45,535 nucleotides of DNA from a bacterium (GCA_016290135.1 JAEESW010000016.1:1-45535), one strand, 5' to 3'; counted from the first letter of the stretch, positions 35,054 to 43,521 are shown. Notes: a model not told the origin generated them from the sequence alone. Numbers and translations: made by a program.

Positions 35054-35076
35054 AGAGACGTTTCAGAAACGTCTCT
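35054..35076. terminator. Bidirectional hairpin between convergent genes
   Basis: AGAGACGTTT and AAACGTCTCT form a perfect ten-pair stem around a CAG loop. It sits between the converging truA (plus) and transglycosylase (minus) genes. On the minus strand it is followed by a short T run (GATTTTACC); on the plus strand there is no T run. It likely stops transcription at least from the minus side. Confidence 0.7.
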
Positions 35077-35094
35077 ACCAGAAAACCCATGATA

Positions 35095-37230
35095 TCATTC
35101 GCTTTTCGTCACATTTCCCACAGGCAGTCTGAAATTCATTCCGTCGTAGACTTTTCCGTAAAAAATGTAGTGATAGACAGCGTAGTTGGTCATAACTTTC
35201 TTGACATAGTTACGTGTCTGGAAGATTGGGATATCTTCAATAAATTCATCGAGTTCGCGTTCGGGATCGTTTTCGATCCACTTTTTTATCCTGTTCGGGC
35301 CGGCATTGTATGAAGCTGCCGCGAGAGCGATCTGTCCGTCGAATTTTTTCACAAGATCGGCGAGGAAACGGACCCCGAACCTGATGTTGGTGAGCGGTTT
35401 CTGGAGATCTTTCGTCTCAATAGTCCCGTAGCCTTCGCGTGTCGCCAAAGTCTGCGCAGTGCCCGGTAGCAGCTGCAGGAGCCCTATTGCATAACTGCTT
35501 GAAATCGCTGACGTATCGAACAAACTTTCCTGACGAGCTATCGAAAAGACGAATATCGGGGAAACATCGTAAAAATCGCAGTGCGCAAGGATCTCCTCTT
35601 CAAAAGCGACGGTGTAGCGCAGTTTGAAATACTCTTTTGAAGTTGCCGAAAAATTGCTTATCGACTTCAGGATATTTGCCGCAAGGGTGTGATTGTTCAC
35701 GGTTTTTGCCGCATAACTCGCTACAAGCCTGTCTATTTCGGCTCCTTCACTGTCAATGATCTTCGCCGCGTTTTTCAGCACTTTAGCCGTCATGTTTTTA
35801 TCTGATGTCACCATGGCCGCAACGACCCATTCAGTTTCAGGAAGCATCGTATCGTCATGGAACTTTGCTTTGTCGTCTGTCCGAAGACTGCTCTCAGGGC
35901 ACTCAATATTTCCGCTCATTGCCCTTCCCGCCGCGAAAGAACCGTAAAAAGAGGCCGGGATTTTTGCCGCAAGTTCGCAGTAAATATCGTTTGCGACATC
36001 TTTTTCCCCCAGCTTTTCGGCAACCCGCGCAAACCAGTAAGTTGCCCGCTGGTGGTCATAATTCATTTCGTTAGTAGCGGAAATTATTGAAGAAAGTATT
36101 TTTTGAGCATCTTTAAACTTTCCTCTTTTGTAGTCTATCCAGAAGTTGAGGAAGCGCGCTATTTCGATCTTTCCTGAATGAGGATAGGAGTCGATGAAAT
36201 TCCTGTAATATTTTTCGGCATCCTCCAAAAGTCCGGCAAGGCGTGCCATATCCGCTGCCATATACAAAAACTCGCCGGCCGCGTCTTCATCGACGGCTTT
36301 GAAGCGCTCGTAGGCGGCAAGATAAAGCTCTATCGCCTTTTCATTTTTGCCTAAAGCAGCTTCTGTATAGGCGTATTCGCTGTAAAATTTGTAGACATCG
36401 CTGCCTGAGAGTTCTTCGTTTGCGCAGTAAGGCTCAAGTTTCGCGTAGATTGCTTCGGCCTGGGTGTGCTCCCGTCTTTTGGTGTAGGACATCGCGCGGT
36501 AAAGATGCGCCCGCCAGTCGTAAGGTCTTGCATAATTTTTGTTCGGGAACCAGCCCGAAGCCATCTGGATCACTTGTTTATAGCGGACTTTGCGGTAGTT
36601 GTATTCAAGACTCCAGATCTTGAATTCGCTGTAAGCTTTGTTTGCCAGCTTTTTGGAGTGCTTCTCAACTATTTTTGACAAAGTGTCGTAAAAAGATTCG
36701 GGAAAGGCGATATTCAGGGTGCGCAGATACGCAAGACCGCTCTCAGGATCGCGTCTTAAAAGCTCTGTGACATAAAACTGCGTCAGAGTGTAGCTGTTTT
36801 CCTGCCGGTAATCTTCCATAAACTGCTTCACATTTCCCGAGAGATAGAGTTTTTTGAGATAAACGGAGTAGAGGCTTTTTGCCGAATCTTCAGGAAGTAT
36901 CGATATATAATCCTTTAATTTTTCTAAGGAAATCTCTTCCCATCTTTCAGTTGCGTAAAGATAGACCCCCGCGCTTTTTTCTCTGTCGCCCATGTTTGCA
37001 AGATAGGTCTCGGGATCTTTGGCCGCATCTTTCGATCTGAGAGCTTCAAAAAAGAGGATACGGCATGAAAAAGCGTCTCCGGATTTACAGAACTCCTCTT
37101 TTTCCTCAGGCGTAAACTGCCTGAAATACTGGATCTTCTGTTCAATATGCTTTTCGATGTCGCTTCCCGAAAAATCAAAGACCAGAGAGGAGAAAAAAAA
37201 CTGCAGGATAAAAAGCGGGGCGGAGATCAT
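35095..37230 (-). CDS. Lytic murein transglycosylase (SLT domain) with helical repeat region
   Basis: The 711-residue protein has an N-terminal signal sequence (about 1-19), a long alpha-helical superhelix of TPR-like repeats (about 40-500) and a C-terminal SLT lysozyme-like domain (about 550-690). The catalytic Glu is in FSIARQES (about 568), followed by SYAIGLLQLLPGTAQTLA and ALAAASYNAGPNRIKKW. The layout resembles Escherichia coli Slt70 and cuts peptidoglycan in the periplasm. Its ATG overlaps the stop of the upstream PP2C phosphatase by four bases, so envelope turnover and a phosphatase signal may be linked. Confidence 0.92.
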   Translation of the reverse strand: MISAPLFILQFFFSSLVFDFSGSDIEKHIEQKIQYFRQFTPEEKEEFCKSGDAFSCRILFFEALRSKDAAKDPETYLANMGDREKSAGVYLYATERWEEISLEKLKDYISILPEDSAKSLYSVYLKKLYLSGNVKQFMEDYRQENSYTLTQFYVTELLRRDPESGLAYLRTLNIAFPESFYDTLSKIVEKHSKKLANKAYSEFKIWSLEYNYRKVRYKQVIQMASGWFPNKNYARPYDWRAHLYRAMSYTKRREHTQAEAIYAKLEPYCANEELSGSDVYKFYSEYAYTEAALGKNEKAIELYLAAYERFKAVDEDAAGEFLYMAADMARLAGLLEDAEKYYRNFIDSYPHSGKIEIARFLNFWIDYKRGKFKDAQKILSSIISATNEMNYDHQRATYWFARVAEKLGEKDVANDIYCELAAKIPASFYGSFAAGRAMSGNIECPESSLRTDDKAKFHDDTMLPETEWVVAAMVTSDKNMTAKVLKNAAKIIDSEGAEIDRLVASYAAKTVNNHTLAANILKSISNFSATSKEYFKLRYTVAFEEEILAHCDFYDVSPIFVFSIARQESLFDTSAISSSYAIGLLQLLPGTAQTLATREGYGTIETKDLQKPLTNIRFGVRFLADLVKKFDGQIALAAASYNAGPNRIKKWIENDPERELDEFIEDIPIFQTRNYVKKVMTNYAVYHYIFYGKVYDGMNFRLPVGNVTKSE

Positions 37231-38477
37231 TGTTCCTTTATGAGTTCAGTCGAAGCGTTAGTCTGTCTGGCAAGAACTGTGGCAAGCTGGGTGAGAAGTT
37301 TGACTCCGATGATCGGTTCTTCGGCGACGATCTTGTCAAAAGCGGACTTTTTGATGACTAAAAATGACGAAGTTTTGTCGAGGAAAAGGTTGTATGACGG
37401 CATCTCTCCGCTCAAGAACTGGACATCGCCCAAGTGATCGCCGCTGTGGAAGGTCTTAAGAAGTTTACTGCCCTTCAAAGCCGAAACTTTTCCGTCAAGG
37501 ATGATGAAAAGTTCTCTGTCAGCCGCCGCCGTTTTAGAAATGACATCGTATTTGTTGTAAGTCCTGATCTCGACCTGAGCCAGAACTGCGAGCAGTTCTC
37601 TGTATTCGAGGTCCTTGAAAAGCTCTACTGAACGGATCTTGTCGAATTTCCTGATGAATTCCCGCGTTCCCGTCACTTCTTCCTCATCCAGGCTGAACGC
37701 CGAAACAAGGATCATAGAGACATTGTCAGGGGCACCGTTTTTATAAACGACATCGGTAAGACGCCGCATAGCCTCTTTCAGGCGTTCCTTTTCTTTTTGA
37801 ATATCTTCGAACGGGGAATCCAGAACACCGCCGAAATCGGGGATATCGCAGCCGAGGCCGTTGTAAAGTCCGTCGGAACACAAAAGATATTTGTCCTCGG
37901 GAAGTATCGCGAATGTCAGTTTTTCGGGCTCCACATACTCCTGGGTCCCTACCGCCTTTGTAAGGATACCGCTGAATTTCGCATCAAAGACACCGGAATA
38001 GTCGCCGAACTGCCGCCGGTAGTCGTTGATGAGCGTGTGGTCGGTCGATATCTGTTTGACTTCCGAGGCTCTGATCATGTAAAGCCGAGAATCGCCCGCG
38101 TGGACCATAAAGCCGGTGTTGTCGATCACGAGAAGGGCCGTCAAAGTAGTTCCCATTTTGCCGTCGATATCGCGTTGGAGCGCTTCTTTGAACACTTTGG
38201 CGTTGGCATGACGCAGCGCGTCGGCAAGCATGTCGAGGACATGTTCTTTGTTTTCGGTGCCCGGATTCATCTGAAAAGCGTCGATGACCGCACGGTTTTC
38301 CGTGACAAAATCGCGGAGAGCGTTCACTGCCGTTTCGGAAGCGACTTCACCGAACATCTCGCCGCCCATGCCGTCAGCGATCGCGAAAAGACCGAGTTCA
38401 GGCACTTCAAGAAGTGAATCTTCGTTGTTTTTTCTTACCAACCCTTTGTCTGAAACGCTCATTGAAAGGAATTTCAT
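37227..38477 (-). CDS. PP2C-type Ser/Thr phosphatase with cyclic-nucleotide-binding-like domain
   Basis: The 416-residue product has an N-terminal PP2C domain (1-255) with the metal motifs NNEDS, IADGMGGEMFGEVAS, HAGDSRLYMIR, CSDGL and GAPDNVSMILV. A linker is followed by a Crp/cNMP-binding beta-barrel (about 290-405: VISKTAAADRELFIILDGKV, then HLGDVQFLSGEMPSYN). This suggests phosphatase activity controlled by a ligand such as a cyclic nucleotide, but the binding pocket lacks an obvious classical RxA signature, so the ligand is open. A G-rich ribosome-binding site lies upstream. It is co-transcribed with the overlapping transglycosylase gene. Confidence 0.9.
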   Translation of the reverse strand: MKFLSMSVSDKGLVRKNNEDSLLEVPELGLFAIADGMGGEMFGEVASETAVNALRDFVTENRAVIDAFQMNPGTENKEHVLDMLADALRHANAKVFKEALQRDIDGKMGTTLTALLVIDNTGFMVHAGDSRLYMIRASEVKQISTDHTLINDYRRQFGDYSGVFDAKFSGILTKAVGTQEYVEPEKLTFAILPEDKYLLCSDGLYNGLGCDIPDFGGVLDSPFEDIQKEKERLKEAMRRLTDVVYKNGAPDNVSMILVSAFSLDEEEVTGTREFIRKFDKIRSVELFKDLEYRELLAVLAQVEIRTYNKYDVISKTAAADRELFIILDGKVSALKGSKLLKTFHSGDHLGDVQFLSGEMPSYNLFLDKTSSFLVIKKSAFDKIVAEEPIIGVKLLTQLATVLARQTNASTELIKEQ

Positions 38478-38552
38478 GATTCACCCCCGCAAACAGATTT
38501 CGGGCGGCATTTTAATAAAACTGAGGAAAAATTCAATAAATATCAGTTTTTG

Positions 38553-38630
38553 ATTGGATTATTTTACGTTAAACGAATAGATGCCTTCCCATCCGGCTGC
38601 GATGTAAATTTTTCCGTCGATAAGCTGCGG
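38553..38630 (-). repeat. Direct repeat copy 1 (left end of accessory region)
   Basis: These 78 bases match 44971-45048 in the same orientation at 69 of 78 positions without gaps. The match corresponds to the 3' end of the beta-propeller gene at the right edge. Conserved blocks include ATTGGATTATTTTAC and GCCTTCCCATCCGGCTGCGA. Confidence 0.9.
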
Positions 38631-38663
38631 AGCCGCGTCATTAATCTTGCCTGTTTTCAACAT
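38559..38663 (-). pseudogene. Stranded 3' fragment of beta-propeller gene
   Basis: Read on the minus strand, the fragment encodes KTGKINDAAPQLIDGKIYI and then AAGWEGIYSFNVK before a stop. The intact gene at 44977-45535 ends SEPQLIDGKIYIAAGWEGV (then VSINVK). The fragment has lost the rest of its gene and has no ribosome-binding site, so it is a remnant. It lies in the 230-base gap upstream of the PP2C gene. Confidence 0.85.
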
Positions 38664-38707
38664 TTCAATAAAATAGCATGTTTTGTTAATTTTATACGGA
38701 GGCCGTC

Positions 38708-38857
38708 ATGCAGAAATCTTTACTATTTTTAATCGTATTCTTTTCTTTTGTGTCCATTTCTGCCGGCTGGAGAGAAGACCTCTGCGAAGATGTGACCTGT
38801 TCCGGTCACGGTGAATGTCAGGAATCCGTTTGCACCTGGAGCAGAATATGGCTATGA
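38708..38857 (+). pseudogene. Truncated EGF-like secreted peptide
   Basis: An ATG behind a strong GGAGG site encodes 49 residues: a signal peptide (MQKSLLFLIVFFSFVSISAG) and then WREDLCEDVTCSGHGECQES, ending VCTW before out-of-frame codons. The C-x4-C-x5-C pattern with CSGHGEC is an EGF-like start that would normally continue with more cysteines. The frame is cut short where the sequence joins the remnant of the 82-residue protein family at about 38835. It is probably a decayed gene, though a short secreted peptide could still be made. Confidence 0.65.
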
Positions 38858-38927
38858 CTCTACGACTTATGAGAAATTTCAGCAGGCTGGCTTCCCGCAA
38901 ACAAATGTAGATCCTGTTTTTGAATGA
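38835..38927 (+). pseudogene. Fragment of 82-residue tail-motif protein
   Basis: In frame with a TGA at 38925, these bases encode PGAEYGYDSTTYEKFQQAGF and then PQTNVDPVFE. The intact gene at 40713-40961 has PGAEYGYNSTTYEKWQQSGF and PQTNVDP at the same place. Of 27 shared residues 24 are identical, and most DNA differences are silent third-position changes, so both copies once were under protein-level selection. No start codon or ribosome-binding site remains. Confidence 0.8.
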
Positions 38928-38935
38928 GGTGAGTG

Positions 38936-39802
38936 ATGAAAAAAACGATAGTAGTTTCAATTGCAGTTTTTTCCGGAATCATTTGCGGAATTTTGTTGAT
39001 ATCCCACATTTTTTATTATTCCGAAATTGCTTCAGAAGCAAGCTGTCTTGTGCAAAGGAATGCGTCTTCCTGTTTGGCTGCAGCTCTGACAAAAATGATT
39101 GAAGGTAATTATGCCGATTCCTATCAATATGTTAACGAGGGATGTGTTTTGGGTGATGCGGAGTTGTGCAATACAAGCGGAGTAGTCTTAAGCGTAGGAT
39201 TGAACGGGTATTTTGATTATCTTTTTGCTTATGCGCTGTTTGATCACGGATGTGATTTAGGCAATAAAAAATCGTGCTCTGACAGAAAACTTCTGACTAT
39301 CGAAAAAGATGATATTCAAAATCTCATAGAAAATTGTAAAAACAATAATAATCCTGTTTTTTGCCGGAAAGCAGGAGAACATTTTTTTTATTCAAAAGAA
39401 GATCACGAAAGAAAAAAAGCTTTAGAGTTTTTGAAACCGGCATGCAGTCAATTAAAAGATTTTTCATGCGCCATGCTTTCGATAATGTTTTCAGAAGATG
39501 GGGATCAAATCAATGCCAAACAAGTTTATGATCAGTTTACCACAAAGGATTTTCCGTTTTCAAACCACGAAACATTTCTTGAAATAAAAGCAGCTTTCAT
39601 GCTCGGAAACGAGGACAAAACAGAAAAGCTTATCATCGAAAAAACAAATGAAAAACCGCAGCTCGTAATAGTGATTTTAAAAGATCCTGTCTTAAAAAAG
39701 ACTGCCGAAAACAAACGCTTGCATGAGCATTATCTGTCTTTGCTGAGAGCATTGAAACAAAAAAACGAAAGCTGTCTGATCAGTGAAGGAGGCGTGCAAT
39801 GA
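38936..39802 (+). CDS. Membrane-anchored Cys-rich Sel1-like protein, unknown function
   Basis: The 288-residue protein has one N-terminal hydrophobic segment (MKKTIVVSIAVFSGIICGIL) and then about a dozen cysteines in a repeated helical pattern: GCVLGDAELC, DHGCDLGNKKSC, and a later ACSQLKDFSC. This resembles the disulfide-linked Sel1-like repeats of Helicobacter Hcp proteins, suggesting a solvent-exposed oxidised domain outside the inner membrane. I do not recognise the precise family. The start is ATG 38936 with GAGG at six bases; a GTG three bases earlier is possible. It overlaps the next gene (ATGA). Confidence 0.75.
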   Translation: MKKTIVVSIAVFSGIICGILLISHIFYYSEIASEASCLVQRNASSCLAAALTKMIEGNYADSYQYVNEGCVLGDAELCNTSGVVLSVGLNGYFDYLFAYALFDHGCDLGNKKSCSDRKLLTIEKDDIQNLIENCKNNNNPVFCRKAGEHFFYSKEDHERKKALEFLKPACSQLKDFSCAMLSIMFSEDGDQINAKQVYDQFTTKDFPFSNHETFLEIKAAFMLGNEDKTEKLIIEKTNEKPQLVIVILKDPVLKKTAENKRLHEHYLSLLRALKQKNESCLISEGGVQ

Positions 39803-40713
39803 AAAAATCGGCATTTATTCCGGTTTTGCGGCGTGTTGCATTGTTTGCGCTGATTTTTATTGTATCGTTTGCTCTCTCGGTAATAATTTTCATTGCGAAA
39901 TCTGACTCTTTCTGCTCTTTAGGAATAAAGACTGCATGTGAAACATATTTGGTATCTGCTAAATGGATAGAACCGGATTTCTGCGGTCTTGACAACGGAA
40001 ATATGAATTTTTTGGGTTTTCTCTTTGCGAAAAATTATGAACAGCAGAAAAAATGTCTGGAACATTCGTGCAGATATGAAAATCCGGCGGCATGTTACTA
40101 TTTTGCTATGGATCAGAGAGGAAGCGGAATGGATGTGAAAGATATTTTCGTTTCTTCCTGCAAAAAGGGAGGAGTCGTTGCAGCGTGTTATGAAGCCGGA
40201 GAAGAATTTTTGAAAACCGGAGATAAAATCAAAGCCTCGGAATATTTTTTGAAGGCATGTGACCGTGGACACTTACGCTCATGCCTCATGGCTGCATCAA
40301 ATTCCGATTCAGATGAAATTTTCAATAAATCAGCCGATATAATCAAAGATAAAATGTTGGGTTTTGTCAGCAATTTCACATTGAATATCAGCGATAAAAA
40401 CGGAGAGACTGTAAAAAAAGAAATCCCTCCGGAGCAGAGATTAAAAATTCTGGATAACGAATTTGCGCTTCTCTGGCCGGAAGCCGCAGTATTATTTTCT
40501 CATATCGGAAGTTCCAAAAAAACTCTTCACTATCTTGAAAAAACGGTAAAAACCGACAAATATGATCTCTATCGGATATTGTCCAACAGCCGTTGGAACT
40601 GCAAAGATAAAGCCTGTTCCTCTATAATACTGAAAACTTTGAAGGATATTGACGCAGAAATAAATTTTTATGAAAAAGAACTGGTAGAAATGGCACCCAA
40701 AACGGAGCAATAA
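39799..40713 (+). CDS. Second membrane-anchored Cys-rich Sel1-like protein
   Basis: The 304-residue product has one N-terminal transmembrane segment (about 12-34) and cysteine-spaced Sel1-like helical repeats: CLEHSCRYENPAACYYFA, SCKKGGVVAACYEAGEEFLK and KACDRGHLRSCLMAAS. A final helical domain holds four more residues of the Cys set (NCKDKAC). It is a distant relative of the preceding gene and is coupled to it by a four-base overlap. It also overlaps the next small gene by one base (TAATG). Function unknown. Confidence 0.75.
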   Translation: MKKSAFIPVLRRVALFALIFIVSFALSVIIFIAKSDSFCSLGIKTACETYLVSAKWIEPDFCGLDNGNMNFLGFLFAKNYEQQKKCLEHSCRYENPAACYYFAMDQRGSGMDVKDIFVSSCKKGGVVAACYEAGEEFLKTGDKIKASEYFLKACDRGHLRSCLMAASNSDSDEIFNKSADIIKDKMLGFVSNFTLNISDKNGETVKKEIPPEQRLKILDNEFALLWPEAAVLFSHIGSSKKTLHYLEKTVKTDKYDLYRILSNSRWNCKDKACSSIILKTLKDIDAEINFYEKELVEMAPKTEQ

Positions 40714-40961
40714 TGATTTATAAAAATCCCTATTATGTGAACAAGGATCCGTTGAAAGCAATTTTCTTTGATGGGAACGATGGTTCTGGAAGACCAATGA
40801 TTTACAGAAACCCGTTTGTCCCCGGTGCAGAATACGGATACAACTCTACAACCTACGAAAAGTGGCAACAATCTGGCTTCCCGCAAACGAATGTTGATCC
40901 ATATTCAAATTTGCAACAGGGTGGTTTTATTCAAACGAATGTTGACCCGTATTGGTATTAG
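40713..40961 (+). CDS. Small 82-residue protein with duplicated C-terminal motif, unknown
   Basis: The protein MIYKNPYYVNKDPLKAIFF... is aromatic-rich, with no signal peptide and no cysteine. Its end holds two related units, QQSGFPQTNVDPYSNL and QQGGFIQTNVDPYWY. A pair of similar segments, MIYKNPYYV and MIYRNPFVP, also suggests internal duplication in the first half. It is translationally coupled to the Sel1-like gene upstream. A truncated relative occurs at 38835-38927 and an apparent deletion scar of another copy at 43493-43516, so it is a cassette that has been copied within this island. Confidence 0.7.
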   Translation: MIYKNPYYVNKDPLKAIFFDGNDGSGRPMIYRNPFVPGAEYGYNSTTYEKWQQSGFPQTNVDPYSNLQQGGFIQTNVDPYWY

Positions 40962-40970
40962 GAGATTGAA

Positions 40971-42197
40971 ATGAAAAAGCTAATATTTTTATCGTTCTTA
41001 ACTCTATTTTTAGTTTCTTGCACAACCAAAAGCGGCGAAAATCTGATTAAAGCAGTTAAAGCCGACGATTTTGAAAAAGTTAAAAGAATAGTTACTGCCG
41101 AAAATGTGAATTCTACTGATGAAACGGGTGGAACCCCTGCGATTTGGGCTGCATATAACGGCAATGTTGAAATCCTTGATTTTCTGGCCAAAAACGGAGC
41201 TGATGTCAGAAAAAAAGGATTAATAGGCATCAATACGGATAAATTTCCCAAAATTTACGACACTACTTTGAGTGCCGCTGCCGGGGAAGGTCATCTTGGA
41301 ATAGTCAGATATTTAATCGAAAAAGCCGGACTTTCACCGGATGAAAAAGGTGATTGCGGCAATAATTTTTTTCCGTTGCCTCAGGATTTGAAAACAACGG
41401 AAGGGCTTGTCAAATTCATACAAAGGTCTCACGGGAAAATTTTTGACCTTTTTAAAGAACATGAAGGATATGAAAATTTTGTGAATTCAGCAGACGAAAT
41501 ACTTCCATATAACTTCAGCTGGATCGTAGGAGATTTGATGTACAGTAAAGATTTTGTCAACGAAGTTCCTGATGAATATGCTGTCAGACGGATTATCAAC
41601 AACAGGAAAGAGTTCGACAAAGTGTTTGCAAAGTTCGTCAAGCCGATGGAAAGTTATGAATTTATAAAAGAAATGGATATGTCAACTCCGCTTTCTTCGG
41701 CCGTTTTCTACAAAAGAACTGAAGTGATACGCGAATTGATTTCCAAAGATGCAGATGTTAATTTTAAAGATTGTTTCGGGATCACACCTCTTAGAAGTGC
41801 TGCTATCGCGAGGAACTTTGAAGGAATGATTATTCTGCTCAAGAACGGGGCATTGAACTATACTTATAAAAATATGCTTAATGAAGATGAGTCTATTTTA
41901 GACACGCTTATGACCATCAGGTGTGATGCCGCAGAAATGCCTGAACTGAAAAATAATCTGAATGAAATTTTACCGATGCTTTGGCAGAGTGAGAAGGAGA
42001 TTGCCGACTCTAAATCCAGACTGTTGTACGCGTGTCAATGTCGTGACAAAGATCTTGTCAGGATTTTTATGGAGAACGGTGCCGATTATGGAAAAATTGT
42101 AATTGACGGCAAAACCTTGAAGGAAATATGTGCTAAATACGGTGTTGAAATCAAAGATGAGTGGTTGAAAAAGAGAGAATGGAAAACTAACCGATAA
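40971..42197 (+). CDS. Ankyrin-repeat lipoprotein (paralogue 1)
   Basis: The 408-residue product has a lipoprotein signal with lipobox LVSC (C17). Ankyrin-type repeats follow: GENLIKAVKADDFEKVKRIV, GGTPAIWAAYNGNVEILDFL, later PLSSAVFYKRTEVIRELISK, DVNFKDCFGITPLRSAA and a final one near FMENGADYGKI. The middle (about 130-235) is a divergent helical stretch. It ends with KEICAKYGVEIKDEWLKK, shared with the next gene. The ATG follows AGGAG. Ankyrin lipoproteins often bind partner proteins in the periplasm; an immunity-type role is possible but not shown. Confidence 0.85.
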   Translation: MKKLIFLSFLTLFLVSCTTKSGENLIKAVKADDFEKVKRIVTAENVNSTDETGGTPAIWAAYNGNVEILDFLAKNGADVRKKGLIGINTDKFPKIYDTTLSAAAGEGHLGIVRYLIEKAGLSPDEKGDCGNNFFPLPQDLKTTEGLVKFIQRSHGKIFDLFKEHEGYENFVNSADEILPYNFSWIVGDLMYSKDFVNEVPDEYAVRRIINNRKEFDKVFAKFVKPMESYEFIKEMDMSTPLSSAVFYKRTEVIRELISKDADVNFKDCFGITPLRSAAIARNFEGMIILLKNGALNYTYKNMLNEDESILDTLMTIRCDAAEMPELKNNLNEILPMLWQSEKEIADSKSRLLYACQCRDKDLVRIFMENGADYGKIVIDGKTLKEICAKYGVEIKDEWLKKREWKTNR

Positions 42198-42215
42198 TGT
42201 TTAGTGGAGATGTTG

Positions 42216-43496
42216 ATGAAAAACATAATAATTTCGATATTTTCTTTAATTTTAATTATTTCCTGTACATCAAGAAGCGGAGAAAATCTGATTGAAGCTG
42301 TCAAAAATGCAGATTTTGAAAAAGTCCAAAAAAACGTTACTGCAGAAAACGTAAATTCCACCGATGAAACAGGGGCTACCCCGGCAATGTGGGCGGCATA
42401 CAACGATGATGTGGAACTTCTTGATTTTCTCGTCAAAAACGGTGCAGACATCAGAAAAAGAGGAATAATCGGAATAAATCAAAAATATGTCCCCCGAACT
42501 TATACCAGTGCTCTTGGAGCTGCCGCCGGAGAAGGAAATCTCGAAACCGTAAAATATTTAATTGAGAAAGCGGGGGTTTCTCCTGACGAAAGAGGCGACT
42601 GTTTGAACTATTGGAATGTTTTGCCTAATGAAATCAAGACAATGGACGGAGTGCTTGAATTTTTGGAAAAATCAAATGATGAACTTTCAGAACTGATAAA
42701 ATCAAACGAACATTATGAATCCATAAAGCCGAAGGAATTAAAACCGAGCAAATCTCCAGTTTTTAACGACTTCCTGAAAGCAGCGAATGAAGCGGAACGA
42801 AGAGATGCCTTTGCAACCATTCTGAGCAATATTATTCTTGAAAAGGATTTGAACAATAGAGATGTCGATCCTTACGCGGTAAGAAGAATGGCTGCCAACA
42901 GAAGAGTTGTCGACGAAGTTCTGAAGGATTCCATAAGGAAAAAAGAGAGCTATGACTACAGGAAAAGTTCAGAAGGTGAACCTCCGGTTCTGACTGCTGT
43001 TTTCCGGCGTAAAAACAATGTCGTGGACTATCTCATCAGTCAAAAAGCCGATTTAAATGCTAAAGACTGCCGCGGTCTTACACCTGCAATGGCGGCAGCA
43101 ATGGCAAGCAATTACGACGGTTTGAAAAAACTTCTCGAAAACGGTGCAAAAGCGAACACCTATTGGAATCTTCGCAATCATAAGACAACCGTTTTAAGTC
43201 AGTTGATGACAATGTATTTTCACGGTGCTCGAACCGAAAAAGAGAGGGAAGGAATAAAAAAAGTCCTTCCGCTGCTCTGGAAAACAGAGCAGGATTTTGC
43301 TGAATCCATAGATGTTTTTCCTAATCCTCTGCTCAAACCTTGTCGCCTTAATACTCCGAACATAATTGAAATCTTTATGGAAAACGGAGCCGATTATTCA
43401 AAAATCAAAAATAACGGGAGAACTTTAAAAGAAATCTGCGCCGCCGACGGTGTTGAAATCAAAGACGAGTGGTTGAAGAAGAAAGAGCAGGAATGA
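42216..43496 (+). CDS. Ankyrin-repeat lipoprotein (paralogue 2)
   Basis: The 426-residue paralogue of the upstream gene has a lipobox IISC near residue 17 and the same N-terminal repeats (NSTDETGATPAMWAAYN, VELLDFLVKNGADIRKRG). The two proteins are most alike at both ends and differ in the middle, where this one has extra sequence (about 165-230). The start ATG 42216 has GGAG six bases upstream; a GTG at 42204 would lie in that site. Its stop overlaps the ATG of the deletion scar at 43493. A tandem duplication followed by central divergence is the simplest history. Confidence 0.85.
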   Translation: MKNIIISIFSLILIISCTSRSGENLIEAVKNADFEKVQKNVTAENVNSTDETGATPAMWAAYNDDVELLDFLVKNGADIRKRGIIGINQKYVPRTYTSALGAAAGEGNLETVKYLIEKAGVSPDERGDCLNYWNVLPNEIKTMDGVLEFLEKSNDELSELIKSNEHYESIKPKELKPSKSPVFNDFLKAANEAERRDAFATILSNIILEKDLNNRDVDPYAVRRMAANRRVVDEVLKDSIRKKESYDYRKSSEGEPPVLTAVFRRKNNVVDYLISQKADLNAKDCRGLTPAMAAAMASNYDGLKKLLENGAKANTYWNLRNHKTTVLSQLMTMYFHGARTEKEREGIKKVLPLLWKTEQDFAESIDVFPNPLLKPCRLNTPNIIEIFMENGADYSKIKNNGRTLKEICAADGVEIKDEWLKKKEQE

Positions 43497-43516
43497 TTTA
43501 TATTGGTATTAGGAGG
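43493..43516 (+). pseudogene. Apparent internal-deletion scar of the 82-residue gene
   Basis: The bases ATGATTTAT (matching the first nine of the gene at 40713) are fused directly to TATTGGTATTAGGAG (matching its last codons, stop and the following ribosome-binding site at 40949-40963), sharing a TAT at the join. The junction implies loss of nearly the whole gene by short-homology recombination, while the downstream ribosome-binding site was kept. Confidence 0.6.
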
Positions 43517-43521
43517 TAAAA

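Noticed and set aside
39930-39945. Possible third parS (GACTGCATGTGAAACA)
   Set aside because: Only the right half matches the consensus and the total is 11 of 16, so it is not distinguishable from chance.
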